A DNA stretch of 51,201 nucleotides from Providencia burhodogranariea DSM 19968 (GCF_000314855.2 NZ_KB233222.1:381495-432695); one strand, 5' to 3'; counted from the first letter of the stretch, positions 29,377 to 39,912 are shown. Program-made: numbers and translations. The notes: generated from the letters alone by a model not told the origin.

Positions 29377-29955
29377 ATGTCTATACAAAAATCTTTACCA
29401 AATTATGAAACGTTGGATAACCTTCTCCAACAACACTCTATTGCACTCACTGCAGCTGAAATACACGGTTTAATCACAGGGCTTATTTGTGGTGGTAGTC
29501 GCGATCACGGCTGGCAGGCATTAGTCCACGATCTGGCTAATGACGGTTTAGCTTTTCCGCAAACTATTGCTCAACCGCTGCGTGAATTATTCGATGCAAC
29601 ATTTGAATCATTGGATGATACCGAATGTGCTTTTTTCATGCTGTCTCCAGATGAAAATGCATCGGTGTTTGACCATGCAGATGCATTAGCTGGATGGGTT
29701 AATCATTTTTTACTTGGAATCGGTGTCACTCAACCAAAATTTGCTGATAACAAAGAAATTGGTGAGGTTATCACTGATTTGCGCAATATCGGTATGCTAG
29801 GTTATGACGAAGATGAAGATCAAGAAGAGCTAGAACATGCTTTAGAAGAAGTTGTTGAATATGTCAGAGTTGCCGTCCAACTTTGCTATATCACTTTTAC
29901 TGAAGGTAAAAAACAGCCGACAGCAGTTGAAAATAGCAAGCCGACCCTTCACTAA
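29377..29955 (+). CDS. ygfB: UPF0149 family protein YgfB
   Basis: A 192-residue acidic, helical protein of the YgfB/YecA type. Conserved blocks are [38 protein letters not shown] and [20 protein letters not shown]. The unrelated-looking C-terminal tail ending KPTLH also matches YgfB. The biochemical function in enterics is unknown; a Pseudomonas homologue affects ampDh3 expression. It leads into pepP-ubiH-ubiI as in E. coli, but a 287-bp gap with a hairpin separates it from pepP. Confidence 0.94.
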   Translation: MSIQKSLPNYETLDNLLQQHSIALTAAEIHGLITGLICGGSRDHGWQALVHDLANDGLAFPQTIAQPLRELFDATFESLDDTECAFFMLSPDENASVFDHADALAGWVNHFLLGIGVTQPKFADNKEIGEVITDLRNIGMLGYDEDEDQEELEHALEEVVEYVRVAVQLCYITFTEGKKQPTAVENSKPTLH

Positions 29956-30120
29956 AAAATGATGGTATTAGCAGTGGCATTTGCTTATTTGAGCTAAATA
30001 TCATTTCGCAGGATGAATCTGATACAAGTTAAGCTCTTTGCATTATAAGCTTTTGATCTATAGCTGCCATACTTCACAGTTGTATGGGGATGCATTCAAA
30101 TATCTGGGTCACAATGTTAT

Positions 30121-30152
30121 CTATGCTCATCGAGATTTTTCAATGAGTATAG
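30121..30152 (+). other. Hairpin in the ygfB-pepP spacer
   Basis: CTATGCTCAT pairs with ATGAGTATAG (one G-U pair) around a 12-base loop, followed by TGTTATTTATC. It may be a weak terminator for ygfB or a processing hairpin. A smaller CATAC/GTATG hairpin lies at 30069-30087. Confidence 0.45.
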
Positions 30153-30242
30153 TGTTATTTATCATTTTCATATGGCTAAAATTATTTTGAATATAAACGT
30201 GTGGTATAAACTCAATAATCTAGATAATAAGGCAGAAACGGT

Positions 30243-31559
30243 ATGAATAAGCAGGAATTTATTTCTCGTCGTAACGCATTATTGGCTCAGATGGAGCCAG
30301 CAAGCGCAGCTATTATTTTTTCTGCGCCAGAAGCTCAGCGTAATGCAGATTGTGAATATCCGTATCGTCAACATAGTGATTTCCTTTACTTGACCGGATT
30401 TAGCGAGCCTGAAGCTGTTTTGTTGTTAATTAAAAGCGATGAAAAACATAGCCATACTGTTCTTTTTAACCGTGTTCGTGATTTAACTGCTGAAATTTGG
30501 TTTGGCCGCCGTCTCGGGCAAGAGGCAGCTCCTGAAGCATTAGGTATCAGCAAAGCTCTTCCTTTTGGTGAGATAGAAGAGCAACTGTATCAATTATTAA
30601 ATGGTCTTGATGTGGTTTACCACGCTCAAGGTGAATTTGAATATGCAGATAAACTCGTTTTTGGCGCATTAGATATTCTACGCAAAGGCAGTCGCCGAAG
30701 CTTACGTGCGCCGGGAACAATGATCGATTGGCGTCCACTAGTTCATGAAATGCGATTGTTTAAGTCGGAAGCTGAAGTTGCCACGATGCGTAAAGCGGGT
30801 GAAATATCTGCACTGGCACATATTAGGGCAATGAAAACCTGTAAGCCGGGTATGTATGAGTATCAATTATGTGGTGAAGTTGAGTATGAGTTTACTCGCC
30901 ATGGTGCTCGCTTCCCATCTTATAACTCTATTGTTGGTAGTGGTGAAAATGGCTGCATTTTACATTACACCGAGAATGAAAGTGAAATGAAAGATGGCGA
31001 GCTGGTATTGATTGATGCTGGAGCCGAATTTGATGGTTATGCAGGTGATATCACACGAACTTTCCCTGTGAATGGTAAGTTTAGCCAACCACAACGCGAA
31101 ATTTATAATATCGTACTTAAAGCTTTAAATACTGCATTAGAGTTATATCGCCCAGGTACCAGTATTCATGAAGTAACCCAAAAGATCGTACGAATCAAAA
31201 TAGAAGGGCTCGTAGAGCTGGGTATTTTACATGGTGATGTCGATCAATTGATCGAAAACAAAGCACTCTTTCCATTCTTTATGCATGGTTTAAGTCATTG
31301 GTTGGGTTTAGATGTTCATGATGTAGGTTTCTATGGTGCCGATCGTGATCGTCTGTTAGAACCTGGAATGGTCTTAACGATTGAGCCAGGGCTTTATATT
31401 GCACCTGATGCAGATGTACCTCCAGAATATCGTGGCATTGGTATTCGTATTGAAGATGACATTGTGATAACTGAAGACGGCAATGAAAACTTGACGGATT
31501 TAGTTGCGAAAGATCCTGATGAAATTGAAGCATTAATGGCTATTGCTAAAAATGCTTAA
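30243..31559 (+). CDS. pepP: Xaa-Pro aminopeptidase II
   Basis: A cytosolic di-manganese peptidase that removes an N-terminal residue preceding proline. The 438-residue protein (441 in E. coli) has the N-terminal aminopeptidase-P domain (CEYPYRQHSDFLYLTGF) and the C-terminal creatinase fold. Metal ligands are visible in LIDAGAEFDGYAGDITRT (two Asp), HGLSHWLGLDVHD (His), TIEPGLYI (Glu) and GIRIEDD (Glu). It is followed after 28 bp by ubiH, the usual pepP-ubiH-ubiI operon. Confidence 0.97.
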   Translation: MNKQEFISRRNALLAQMEPASAAIIFSAPEAQRNADCEYPYRQHSDFLYLTGFSEPEAVLLLIKSDEKHSHTVLFNRVRDLTAEIWFGRRLGQEAAPEALGISKALPFGEIEEQLYQLLNGLDVVYHAQGEFEYADKLVFGALDILRKGSRRSLRAPGTMIDWRPLVHEMRLFKSEAEVATMRKAGEISALAHIRAMKTCKPGMYEYQLCGEVEYEFTRHGARFPSYNSIVGSGENGCILHYTENESEMKDGELVLIDAGAEFDGYAGDITRTFPVNGKFSQPQREIYNIVLKALNTALELYRPGTSIHEVTQKIVRIKIEGLVELGILHGDVDQLIENKALFPFFMHGLSHWLGLDVHDVGFYGADRDRLLEPGMVLTIEPGLYIAPDADVPPEYRGIGIRIEDDIVITEDGNENLTDLVAKDPDEIEALMAIAKNA

Positions 31560-31587
31560 TCGAGCAGTAAAAGGTAATTAACAAAAC

Positions 31588-32766
31588 ATGAATGTGATTA
31601 TTGTTGGTGGTGGAATGGCAGGTGCAACGACGGCGCTAGCTATTTCTTCCTTGAGTCAAGGTAAGTTATCAGTTTCCTTAATTGAAGCTTCTTTACCGGA
31701 AGGAAAACATCCGGGATTTGATGCACGTGCGATTGCGCTTGCTCATGGTACTTGTCAGCGGTTGTCAAAAATCGGTATTTGGGATTCACTTGCTGATTGT
31801 GTCACCCCGATAACGCATGTTCATGTTTCCGATAGAGGTCATGCAGGTTTTGTGAACATCGATGCTAAGGATTATCACATTCCCGAGCTTGGTAACGTGA
31901 TCGAATTGCATGATGCGGGAGAGCGCTTATTCTCATTATTACGTAAAGCTCCCGGTGTTACTTTGTACTGTCCTGCTAAAGTTGAAAATATTCAACGCCA
32001 TCTTGATAGTGTAACTGTTACGCTAAATAGCGGTGAGACTATAAATGGTTCACTATTAGTCGCTGCGGATGGCAGCCGCTCTGTGGTGGGGCAAGCTTGT
32101 CATATGCAATGGCAACAAGATGATTATGATCAAGTTGCTATTATAGCCAATGTTAAAACGTCAATTGATCCCCAAGGAAAAGCCTTCGAGCGTTTCACTG
32201 AGTTTGGGCCACTCGCATTATTACCGATGTCTCAAGGCCGTAGCTCCCTTGTGTGGTGTCACCAGCAGGAGCAAGCAGAAACCATCAAATCGTGGGATGA
32301 TGAAACATTTATCCATAAACTTCAGCAAGCTTTTGGCTGGCGTCTTGGTAAAATGACCCAAGTAGGAACACGTTTTTGCTATCCGCTTTCTTTGAGAAAA
32401 GCATTAAGTCCCATTAGTCATCGAACAGTTTTAGTCGGTAATGCGGCTCAAACACTGCATCCTATTGCAGGACAAGGCTTTAATCTTGGTATTCGTGATG
32501 TGATGCAATTAGCTGAAACAGTTGTTGCCGCTCACCGACAAGGGCAGGATATTGGTGCGTATTCACTTTTAAATACTTATCAGCAAGCTCGCGTTATTGA
32601 TAGAGACAAAACAGTCACCATGACAGATGGTCTTGTCCGAATTTTTGCGAATCGTTGTTTACCTTTAGTTATTGGACGTAATTTAGGTTTAATGGCAATG
32701 GAAATGCTACCATCAGCACGAAATGTATTGGCTCGCCAAACACTTGGCTGGGTAGCACATCAATAA
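31588..32766 (+). CDS. ubiH: 2-octaprenyl-6-methoxyphenol hydroxylase UbiH
   Basis: An FAD monooxygenase of aerobic ubiquinone synthesis that hydroxylates the ring at C1. The 392-residue protein has the N-terminal dinucleotide motif VGGGMAGATTALAI, the second FAD motif around LLVAADGSRSVVG and the family signature GNAAQTLHPIAGQGFNLGIRD. Length matches E. coli (392). It lies 28 bp after pepP and 25 bp before its paralogue ubiI; order and the LHPIAGQG-first arrangement distinguish it from ubiI. It works with other Ubi proteins in a soluble complex. Confidence 0.94.
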   Translation: MNVIIVGGGMAGATTALAISSLSQGKLSVSLIEASLPEGKHPGFDARAIALAHGTCQRLSKIGIWDSLADCVTPITHVHVSDRGHAGFVNIDAKDYHIPELGNVIELHDAGERLFSLLRKAPGVTLYCPAKVENIQRHLDSVTVTLNSGETINGSLLVAADGSRSVVGQACHMQWQQDDYDQVAIIANVKTSIDPQGKAFERFTEFGPLALLPMSQGRSSLVWCHQQEQAETIKSWDDETFIHKLQQAFGWRLGKMTQVGTRFCYPLSLRKALSPISHRTVLVGNAAQTLHPIAGQGFNLGIRDVMQLAETVVAAHRQGQDIGAYSLLNTYQQARVIDRDKTVTMTDGLVRIFANRCLPLVIGRNLGLMAMEMLPSARNVLARQTLGWVAHQ

Positions 32767-32791
32767 CCACAGAACTAAGAGGAATAAAAAT

Positions 32792-34021
32792 ATGCAATCG
32801 TTTGATGTGGTTATCGCCGGTGGTGGTATGGTTGGATTGGCGCTTGCCTGTGGATTGGAAGGGACAGGCCTTCGTGTCGCAGTGATTGAAAATCATCCCC
32901 CAAAGACAATATTTTCAGATAATGAACCCCATGAATTACGCGTTTCTGCAATCAATGCGGCAAGCGAAAAATTATTAACCTACCTAGATGTTTGGTCTGC
33001 CATTAAATCGATGAGAGCATCTGCTTATAATGGTATGGAAGTCTGGGATAACGATAGTTTTGGTCGTATCAAATTTGCAGCAGAAGATCAAAACCTGACT
33101 CATCTGGGGCACATTGTCGAAAACAACGTCATTCGTGATGCTCTATGGCAAAAAGCTGCGTCACTGCGTGATGTAACCTTAATGGCTCCAGCAACAATTC
33201 AAAAAGTTGTTTGGGGTGAAAACGATGTTTTTATCACCCTCACTGATGAATCTATGTTAACCGCAAGACTAATTGTTGGTGCTGATGGCGCAAACTCATG
33301 GTTGCGTGGTCATGCTGATATTCCACTGACATTCTGGGATTATGAACATACCGCTTTAGTTGCAACAATTCGTACTGAACAGCCTCATGAAGGAATTGCT
33401 CGTCAAGCTTTTGATGGCTCAGGGATATTGGCATTTTTGCCATTTAGTGACCCACATCTTTGTTCGATTGTCTGGTCTCAGCCAGCAATTGAAGCAGCTA
33501 GACGCCAGCAACTCGATAAACAAAATTTTGAAAAAGAGCTAGCAGTGGCATTTGATACTCGTTTAGGCTTATGTCAGCTGGAAAGCGATAGATTGACGAT
33601 ACCGCTAACTGGGCGATATGCCCGCCAATTTGCAGCGCAACGTTTGGCTTTGTTAGGCGATGCTGCGCATACTATTCATCCACTTGCAGGCCAAGGTGTT
33701 AACTTAGGCTTTATGGATGTTGCTATGCTACTTGGTGAAATCAAACGTTTACATCGTGAAGGCAAAGATTTCGGGCAATATTTGTATTTGCGTGGTTTTG
33801 AGCGTAGTCGCAAACATAGTGCAGCTCTTATGCTTGCTGGCATGCAAGGGTTCCGTGAGCTATTTGATGGTAATAACCCAGCTAAAAAATTACTACGTGA
33901 CTTAGGATTAATACTTGCGGATAGCCTACCGGGTATTAAACCTCAATTACTTAATCATGCGATGGGGTTATTTGATATGCCAGAGTGGCTAGAAACAGCT
34001 CAAGTTAAATCGGCAAAATAA
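32792..34021 (+). CDS. ubiI: 2-octaprenylphenol hydroxylase UbiI (VisC)
   Basis: An FAD monooxygenase that adds the C5 hydroxyl in aerobic ubiquinone synthesis; paralogue of UbiH. The 409-residue protein has IAGGGMVGLALACGLEG at the N terminus, LIVGADGANSWLR and GDAAHTIHPLAGQGVNLGFMD. It is a little longer than the E. coli protein (400) at the C terminus. It is the last gene of the operon; an imperfect terminator-like hairpin follows. The frame is intact with no oddities. Confidence 0.93.
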   Translation: MQSFDVVIAGGGMVGLALACGLEGTGLRVAVIENHPPKTIFSDNEPHELRVSAINAASEKLLTYLDVWSAIKSMRASAYNGMEVWDNDSFGRIKFAAEDQNLTHLGHIVENNVIRDALWQKAASLRDVTLMAPATIQKVVWGENDVFITLTDESMLTARLIVGADGANSWLRGHADIPLTFWDYEHTALVATIRTEQPHEGIARQAFDGSGILAFLPFSDPHLCSIVWSQPAIEAARRQQLDKQNFEKELAVAFDTRLGLCQLESDRLTIPLTGRYARQFAAQRLALLGDAAHTIHPLAGQGVNLGFMDVAMLLGEIKRLHREGKDFGQYLYLRGFERSRKHSAALMLAGMQGFRELFDGNNPAKKLLRDLGLILADSLPGIKPQLLNHAMGLFDMPEWLETAQVKSAK

Positions 34022-34032
34022 TAGACCTCAAC

Positions 34033-34066
34033 GATTGGCAGTGCTTAAAACTGCCAATCTTCTCTT
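34033..34066 (+). terminator. Terminator-like hairpin after ubiI
   Basis: Perfect 9-bp stem GATTGGCAG / CTGCCAATC with a 9-base loop, followed by TTCTCTT instead of a clean T-run. It starts 12 bp after the ubiI stop. Confidence 0.6.
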
Positions 34067-34413
34067 ATGACTTCCAACCTCATTCTTTAGTCAATTGTTT
34101 ACTCGTCTTAGTTAATTAACATTTCCTCTTCATTTTTATTATTAAAACTTGAGAAATTCTAATCACAAACAATTTTCGGATTAGTTTTAGTAATTTTAAT
34201 GCTCGGCAAGGGGATCAGTACTTGGTTAGAATTAGCAGCAATACGATGATTAATTCGACTCTTTTATCTTAATTATGGTGAGATTGAGTGATCATTCTCA
34301 ATTTTTTAACAAAATTTGCTGGATAATATCTCTTGTAATCAGTAATACAGAGTATAGATAGCCCTATTTTTTTTAATGGTTTCTTACTAAAAACAGTGGT
34401 AGTTTTTAATAAG
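34067..34413. other. AT-rich ubiI-gcvT spacer, left part
   Basis: About 350 bases with no gene and no regulatory site I can support. The remainder of the 609-bp gap carries a PurR-like site and a small repeat element (listed separately). No glycine-riboswitch aptamer is apparent upstream of gcvT. Confidence 0.4.
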
Positions 34414-34429
34414 ATGTTATCGTTTGCGT
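34414..34429 (+). promoter_or_regulatory. Possible PurR operator upstream of gcvT
   Basis: ATGTTATCGTTTGCGT matches the 16-base PurR consensus ACGCAAACGTTTGCGT at about 12 positions, with a perfect right half. It lies about 200 bp before gcvT. The gcv operon of E. coli is a known PurR target, which supports the call. Confidence 0.45.
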
Positions 34430-34456
34430 AGCGTTATTGGTTGTGTAGTGAAGATA

Positions 34457-34560
34457 ACTCGAGTTGCATCCGAATAAACTGCAAAGTTCTACTGATTAGC
34501 ATGCATAGCATGTAATCCTAGTTGCTGAGTAAAGTTAACAACGATACAACTTCAAGTATG
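34457..34560. repeat. About 100-bp palindromic intergenic repeat (MITE-like)
   Basis: The ends ACTCGAGTTGCATC (34457-34470) and GATACAACTTCAAGT (34543-34557) form an imperfect inverted repeat. In the centre GATTAgCATGC pairs with GCATGTAATC around an ATA loop (34494-34517). The ACTTCAAGTTGCA-type termini resemble small intergenic repeats I recall from Yersinia and Photorhabdus genomes. It sits directly between the PurR-like site and gcvT, so it is probably part of the gcvT leader or displaces the promoter. Confidence 0.5.
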
Positions 34561-34630
34561 ATGAAATTATCTTTTTCTACACCAACATGTGGCGCTCACC
34601 CTATCATATTCAAATGTAAAGAGGGTATTC

Positions 34631-35725
34631 ATGGCAAAGCAAACCCCGCTATATGATGAACATATAGCTTGCGGTGCAAAAATGGTGGATTTTCATGGTT
34701 GGATGATGCCGCTGCACTACGGTTCACAAATCAATGAGCATAATTTAGTGAGAACCGATGCTGGGATGTTTGATGTATCCCACATGACCATTGTTGATTT
34801 ACATGGGGAAGGCAGTCGTGACTTTTTACGCTACCTTTTGGCAAATGACATCGCAAAATTAACCGATAAAGGCAAAGCGCTTTATACCGGGATGCTAAAT
34901 GCGTCCGGTGGAGTAATTGATGATTTAATCGTTTATTACTTAGATGATGATTTTTATCGTTTAGTTGTTAACTCTGCAACCAGAGACAAAGATATTGCAT
35001 GGATTGAACAACATTCTAAATCTTATGTTGTATCAATTGAAGTTCGTGATGACCTCGCTCTCATTGCCGTTCAAGGCCCAACAGCACAGCAAAAAATAGA
35101 CTCTTTACTTACAGATGAACAGCGTGCTGCGATTGCTGATATGAAACCTTTTTACGGTATTCAAACGGGTGATTTTTTTATTGCTACCACAGGTTATACC
35201 GGTGAAAAAGGTTATGAAATTGCTTTGCCAAAAACACAAGTGATTGATTTTTGGCGCCAGCTTGTTGAAGCTGGCGTGCATCCTGCGGGATTAGGAGCGC
35301 GTGATACGTTGCGCTTAGAAGCTGGGATGAACTTATATGGTCAAGATATGGATGAAACCATTTCTCCACTTGCTGCTAATATGGGATGGACGATTGCTTG
35401 GAAACCTGAAGACCGTCAATTTATCGGACGTGAAGCATTAGAAAAACTCCGAGAGCAAGGAACGGATAAACTGGTTGGTATCGTTATGCGTGATAAAGGG
35501 ATATTGCGAGCGGGTCAAACTATTCGCTTTACCGATAACTTAGGTAAGTTGCAAGAAGGTATTATTACCAGCGGGTCTTTCTCGCCGACACTCGGTTTTA
35601 GTATTGCATTCGCGCGCGTGCCGACTGGAATACAAGATAAAGCAATTGTTGAGATCCGTAACCGAGAAATGCCTGTTGAAGTTGTAAAACCTGGTTTTGT
35701 ACGAGAAGGAAAAGCCCTCGTTTAA
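34631..35725 (+). CDS. gcvT: Glycine cleavage system aminomethyltransferase (T protein)
   Basis: Transfers the methylene group from aminomethyl-lipoyl GcvH to tetrahydrofolate, releasing ammonia. The start [11 protein letters not shown] at 34631 is chosen over an in-frame ATG at 34589 because it matches homologues and AGAGG lies 7 bases upstream. That gives 364 residues, as in E. coli. Folate-binding and catalytic blocks [43 protein letters not shown] and [12 protein letters not shown] are intact. gcvH follows after 54 bp. Regulation through PurR is plausible from the upstream site. Confidence 0.97.
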   Translation: MAKQTPLYDEHIACGAKMVDFHGWMMPLHYGSQINEHNLVRTDAGMFDVSHMTIVDLHGEGSRDFLRYLLANDIAKLTDKGKALYTGMLNASGGVIDDLIVYYLDDDFYRLVVNSATRDKDIAWIEQHSKSYVVSIEVRDDLALIAVQGPTAQQKIDSLLTDEQRAAIADMKPFYGIQTGDFFIATTGYTGEKGYEIALPKTQVIDFWRQLVEAGVHPAGLGARDTLRLEAGMNLYGQDMDETISPLAANMGWTIAWKPEDRQFIGREALEKLREQGTDKLVGIVMRDKGILRAGQTIRFTDNLGKLQEGIITSGSFSPTLGFSIAFARVPTGIQDKAIVEIRNREMPVEVVKPGFVREGKALV

Positions 35726-35779
35726 TCGCGGCTAATTCAAAATACATTTAAAAATTCAAGAATAAGAGTGAGGTTGATG

Positions 35780-36172
35780 ATGAGTAATGTTCCTGCTGAG
35801 TTGAAATATACACGTGAGCATGAGTGGGTTCGTTCTGATGGGAACGGTGAATATACCGTTGGGATTACTGAGCACGCGCAAGAACTATTAGGTGATATGG
35901 TCTTTGTCGATTTACCTGAGGTGGGTAGCGTCGTTGATATTGGTAGTGAATGTGCAGTTGTTGAATCAGTTAAAGCTGCTTCGGATATCTATGTGCCTTT
36001 AACTGGTGAAGTGATTGAAGTTAATGAAGATCTGGCTAGCTCTCCTGAATTAATCAATGAGCACCCATACCAAGAAGGTTGGATTTTCCGCATCAAAATT
36101 TCTGACGAATCTGAACTGAATGATTTGTTGGATGCAGATGCTTATTCAGCATTACTTGCTGAAGACGAATAA
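35780..36172 (+). CDS. gcvH: Glycine cleavage system lipoyl carrier (H protein)
   Basis: Carries the aminomethyl intermediate between GcvP, GcvT and Lpd on a lipoyl-lysine arm. The 130-residue protein starts at [20 protein letters not shown] is 6 bases upstream, so this ATG is preferred over the GTG at 35768. The lipoylation site is Lys65 in VESVKAASD. It lies between gcvT and gcvP, but a strong hairpin followed by TTTT separates it from gcvP. Confidence 0.97.
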   Translation: MSNVPAELKYTREHEWVRSDGNGEYTVGITEHAQELLGDMVFVDLPEVGSVVDIGSECAVVESVKAASDIYVPLTGEVIEVNEDLASSPELINEHPYQEGWIFRIKISDESELNDLLDADAYSALLAEDE

Positions 36173-36182
36173 AACTAATAGG

Positions 36183-36214
36183 CGCCCCGTTAATGATAAA
36201 TTTCGGGGCGTTTT
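36183..36214 (+). terminator. Terminator-like hairpin between gcvH and gcvP
   Basis: A 7-bp GC-rich stem CGCCCCG / CGGGGCG with a 14-base loop, followed by TTTT then GC. It begins 11 bp after the gcvH stop. It would attenuate transcription inside the gcvTHP operon, reducing gcvP relative to gcvT and gcvH unless read through. Confidence 0.7.
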
Positions 36215-36264
36215 GCTTTAAAGCCTACCTCACTCACAGCAGATAAAGGAATGGGAACACAGAT

Positions 36265-39141
36265 ATGACGATGTCACTCAGTCAGTTAGAAAACCGTTCA
36301 GAATTTATTCAACGCCATATTGGTTCATCAGAACAACAAATAAATACCATGTTGGAAACTGTTGGTTTAACGTCATTGGATGCGCTGACGGATAATATTG
36401 TACCTAAAGCTATTTTATTGGACGAACCCCCGAGAGTGGGGAGTGGCGCCACAGAGCAAGAAGCGCTTGCAGAACTTAAAGCAATTGCTTCTTTAAATAA
36501 ACGCTACAAAAGTTACATTGGAATGGGCTATGCACCAACAATCCTTCCTCCTGTTATTTTGCGTAACCTATTAGAAAACCCTGGTTGGTACACAGCTTAT
36601 ACTCCTTATCAACCCGAGGTATCGCAGGGGCGATTAGAGTCTCTGCTCAATTTTCAGCAGTTAACAATTGATTTAACGGGTTTAGATTTGGCATCAGCAT
36701 CATTATTAGATGAGGCTACTGCTGCTGCGGAAGCAATGGCAATGGCAAAACGCATTAGTAAATTGAAAGGCGCTGAGCGATTTTTTGTGGCTGATGATAT
36801 TCATCCACAAACATTAGATGTTGTCCGTACCCGTGCAGGGACATTCGGTTTTGAAGTTATTGTTGATAAAGCGGAAAAAGTGCTCGACCACGAGGGGATT
36901 TTTGGTGCGTTATTACAGCAGGTTGGCACAACGGGAGAGGTGCATGATTACAGTGATCTCTTTGCAACATTAAAAGAACGCAAAGTGGTGAGTTGTGTTG
37001 CTGCTGAAATGATGGCCTTAGTCGTATTATCAGCACCGGGGAAACAAGGTGCTGATATCGCCTTTGGTTCGGCACAGCGTTTTGGTGTTCCTATGGGCTA
37101 TGGTGGCCCTCACGCAGCCTTCTTTGCCTGTCGTGATGAATTCAAGCGTGCAATGCCAGGACGTATCATCGGTGTTTCTCGCGATGCAGCGGGCAATACA
37201 GCATATCGTATGGCTATGCAAACGCGTGAACAACATATTCGTCGTGAAAAAGCGAACTCAAATATCTGTACCTCACAGGTCTTACTGGCAAATATTGCTG
37301 CAATGTATGCTGTTTATCATGGCCCTCAAGGACTAAAACTCATCGCACAGCGAATTCATCGCTTTACGTCTATTTTTGCTAAGGCGCTTGAAGAAGCCGG
37401 CATTTCACTTCGCCATAAGAGCTGGTTTGATACTCTAGCGATTGAAGTTGCCGATAAAGCGGCGGTACTCGCACTTGCTGAAACAGCAAAAATTAACTTA
37501 CGTACAGATATTCTCGGTGCTGTAGGTGTTACCTTTAATGAAACTACGACACGCCAAGATCTGAATGATTTATTTGCAGTTATCACTGGGATTGAGCAAA
37601 AACTGGATTTTGAAAAGCTAGATAAGCAAGTTTCTGCTGAAGAAAGTGTAATTTGTGCTTCTATGCAGCGCGATGATGTCATTTTATCTCATCCAAATTT
37701 CAATCGTTATCATAGCGAAACTGAAATGATGCGCTATATGCACAGCTTGGAGCGTAAAGATTTAGCGCTTAATCAGGCCATGATCCCACTAGGCTCTTGT
37801 ACGATGAAGCTAAATGCTGCGGCTGAAATGCTACCGATTACTTGGCCTGAATTTGGCGAATTGCATCCATTCTGTCCACCTGAGCAAGCGCAAGGTTATC
37901 ATCAGATGATCGAGCAACTGTCCCATTGGTTGGTTCAATTGACTGGATATGATGCTGTTTGTATGCAGCCTAACTCTGGTGCTCAAGGTGAATATGCAGG
38001 CTTGTTGGCCATTCGTCGCTATCATGAAAGCCGTAATGAAGGTCATCGTAATATTTGTCTGATCCCTGCATCAGCACACGGGACAAACCCTGCATCTGCA
38101 CATATGGCAGGAATGGAAGTTGTAGTAGTACGTTGTGATGATGAAGGCAATATTGACCTTGTGGATTTACGTCAACAAGCTGAAAAACACAGTGCAGATC
38201 TTTCTTGTGTTATGGTGACTTATCCATCAACTCATGGTGTTTATGAAGAAAGTATCAAAGAAGTTTGCGAGATAATTCATCAGTATGGTGGTCAAGTCTA
38301 TCTTGATGGTGCCAATATGAATGCACAGGTAGGATTAACCACACCGGGCTATATCGGTGCTGATGTTTCTCATCTTAATTTACATAAAACGTTCTGTATT
38401 CCTCATGGCGGTGGTGGCCCAGGTATGGGGCCGATTGGAGTGAAGAAACACTTAGCACCATTTGTTCCAGGGCATTCCGTCGTTGAACAAGAGATGGTAA
38501 CAGATCAAGGTGCTGTTTCTGCCGCCCCTTTTGGTAGTGCATCGATTTTACCAATTAGTTGGATGTATATCCGCATGATGGGTTCTTATGGGCTAAGAAG
38601 AGCTAGCCAAGTTGCTATTTTGAATGCTAACTACATAGCTAAGCGACTCAGCAAGCATTATGAAATTTTATATACAGGTCGTGATGGTTATGTGGCTCAT
38701 GAATGTATTGTTGATTTACGTCCAATCAAGAAAGAAACAGGTATCAGTGAGTTAGATATTGCTAAGCGATTAATTGATTATGGTTTTCATGCCCCAACTA
38801 TGTCATTCCCTGTTGCCGGGACTCTAATGATCGAACCAACAGAATCAGAGAGCCTTGTTGAAATTGATCGTTTTGTTGATGCGATGTTGGCTATCCGGAA
38901 TGAGATTGACAAAGTTGCTAAAGGGGAGTGGACACTTGAAGATAACCCACTCGTTAATTCACCACATGTTCAGACTGAGCTAGCCGGTGAGTGGAACTAT
39001 TCATACAGTCGTGAGCTTGCAGTATTTCCAACTTTAGCTACAAGGGCTAACAAATATTGGCCAGCAGTAAAACGTTTAGATGATGTGTATGGTGACCGCC
39101 ATTTGCATTGTTCATGTGTACCAATTGAAGATTATATCTAG
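36265..39141 (+). CDS. gcvP: Glycine dehydrogenase (decarboxylating), P protein
   Basis: A pyridoxal-phosphate enzyme that decarboxylates glycine and loads the aminomethyl group onto GcvH. The 958-residue protein is the single-chain form (957 in E. coli), two homologous halves. The PLP-lysine lies in [20 protein letters not shown] in the second half. The blocks [19 protein letters not shown] and [11 protein letters not shown] are typical. A second ATG two codons in (36271) is also possible. It is last in gcvTHP, 92 bp after gcvH, and ends at a terminator. Confidence 0.98.
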   Translation: MTMSLSQLENRSEFIQRHIGSSEQQINTMLETVGLTSLDALTDNIVPKAILLDEPPRVGSGATEQEALAELKAIASLNKRYKSYIGMGYAPTILPPVILRNLLENPGWYTAYTPYQPEVSQGRLESLLNFQQLTIDLTGLDLASASLLDEATAAAEAMAMAKRISKLKGAERFFVADDIHPQTLDVVRTRAGTFGFEVIVDKAEKVLDHEGIFGALLQQVGTTGEVHDYSDLFATLKERKVVSCVAAEMMALVVLSAPGKQGADIAFGSAQRFGVPMGYGGPHAAFFACRDEFKRAMPGRIIGVSRDAAGNTAYRMAMQTREQHIRREKANSNICTSQVLLANIAAMYAVYHGPQGLKLIAQRIHRFTSIFAKALEEAGISLRHKSWFDTLAIEVADKAAVLALAETAKINLRTDILGAVGVTFNETTTRQDLNDLFAVITGIEQKLDFEKLDKQVSAEESVICASMQRDDVILSHPNFNRYHSETEMMRYMHSLERKDLALNQAMIPLGSCTMKLNAAAEMLPITWPEFGELHPFCPPEQAQGYHQMIEQLSHWLVQLTGYDAVCMQPNSGAQGEYAGLLAIRRYHESRNEGHRNICLIPASAHGTNPASAHMAGMEVVVVRCDDEGNIDLVDLRQQAEKHSADLSCVMVTYPSTHGVYEESIKEVCEIIHQYGGQVYLDGANMNAQVGLTTPGYIGADVSHLNLHKTFCIPHGGGGPGMGPIGVKKHLAPFVPGHSVVEQEMVTDQGAVSAAPFGSASILPISWMYIRMMGSYGLRRASQVAILNANYIAKRLSKHYEILYTGRDGYVAHECIVDLRPIKKETGISELDIAKRLIDYGFHAPTMSFPVAGTLMIEPTESESLVEIDRFVDAMLAIRNEIDKVAKGEWTLEDNPLVNSPHVQTELAGEWNYSYSRELAVFPTLATRANKYWPAVKRLDDVYGDRHLHCSCVPIEDYI

Positions 39142-39161
39142 TTAGCTTTCATTAAATAAAA

Positions 39162-39197
39162 AAAAGCCCGCAATGGATTGAAATTGTGGGCTTTTTT
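39162..39197 (+). terminator. Rho-independent terminator after gcvP
   Basis: An 11-bp stem, AAGCCCGCAAT / ATTGTGGGCTT with one G-U pair, an 8-base loop and a T-run of six. It starts about 20 bp past the gcvP stop. The A-run on its left gives it a T-run on the minus strand as well, though only gcvP points into it. Confidence 0.9.
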
Positions 39198-39280
39198 ATC
39201 AGCAGTGGTGGATTGTATATATATATCATAATTCACGTTTTTTAATCGATACTTATGTAACATGAATTATGGCGCGTATA

Positions 39281-39901
39281 TTAAAGCAACCAGCCTTTTT
39301 TTTGTGCTAATTCTAATTGCGGGAGAAGCTGTTCCCATAGCTCAGGAAAAACGTCAACAATAAATTTACTTCTATCTAGAACTTGTTCCAGACGAATATT
39401 ATTTTCAACCCAACTTTGGCCATTATTATGTAAGTTTAATAGCATTGGGGTGACTCTATCAATGACGTTAGCGAATTTTGAATCTAATGTTTCAGCTGCA
39501 TCATATTCATTCCAAAGTGCTAAAAACTGTTCATTTTGTGGGGATGGAAGTAATCCGAAAATACGAACAGCTGCTTTAACTTCTTGTTCTCGAACAGCTT
39601 CACGCGCAGCAATATCATAAACTAGAACATCTCCTGCATCGATTTCCACTACATCATGAACTAATGCTAATTTGATCGCGTGTTCTACATTAACTCCATC
39701 AACATAAGGCGCAAAGCTCATTGCTGCCATGGCAAATTGCCAACTATGCTCAGCCGTATTTTCATGTCTTTCATTATTGAGTAGTTTATTTTTGCGATAA
39801 ATACTTTTTAGTTTATCCAACTCCATTATGAATTGAATAACCTCGGTAAACGCGCCAAAATTCATGACTTCAACTGGCTTATTACCATTTACAGATGACA
39901 T
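39281..39901 (-). CDS. HD-domain phosphohydrolase (YfbR/HDDC2-like)
   Basis: A 206-residue HD-superfamily protein. The metal-binding pattern is visible as RHENTAEHSWQFAM (His ... His), then LVHDVVEIDAGD (HD ... E ... D). This is the HD_3 arrangement found in YfbR 5'-deoxynucleotidases and HDDC2. It probably hydrolyses (deoxy)nucleoside monophosphates, but the substrate cannot be read from sequence. It is not in this position in E. coli. It lies 11 bp downstream of ygfZ on the same strand, so the two are probably co-transcribed. Confidence 0.82.
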   Translation of the reverse strand: MSSVNGNKPVEVMNFGAFTEVIQFIMELDKLKSIYRKNKLLNNERHENTAEHSWQFAMAAMSFAPYVDGVNVEHAIKLALVHDVVEIDAGDVLVYDIAAREAVREQEVKAAVRIFGLLPSPQNEQFLALWNEYDAAETLDSKFANVIDRVTPMLLNLHNNGQSWVENNIRLEQVLDRSKFIVDVFPELWEQLLPQLELAQKKGWLL

Positions 39902-39912
39902 AGAAACCTCAA

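Noticed and set aside
34067-34630. A glycine riboswitch upstream of gcvT
   Set aside because: I looked for the tandem aptamer architecture in the leader and do not see it; enterics regulate gcv through proteins (GcvA, Lrp, PurR) and GcvB.
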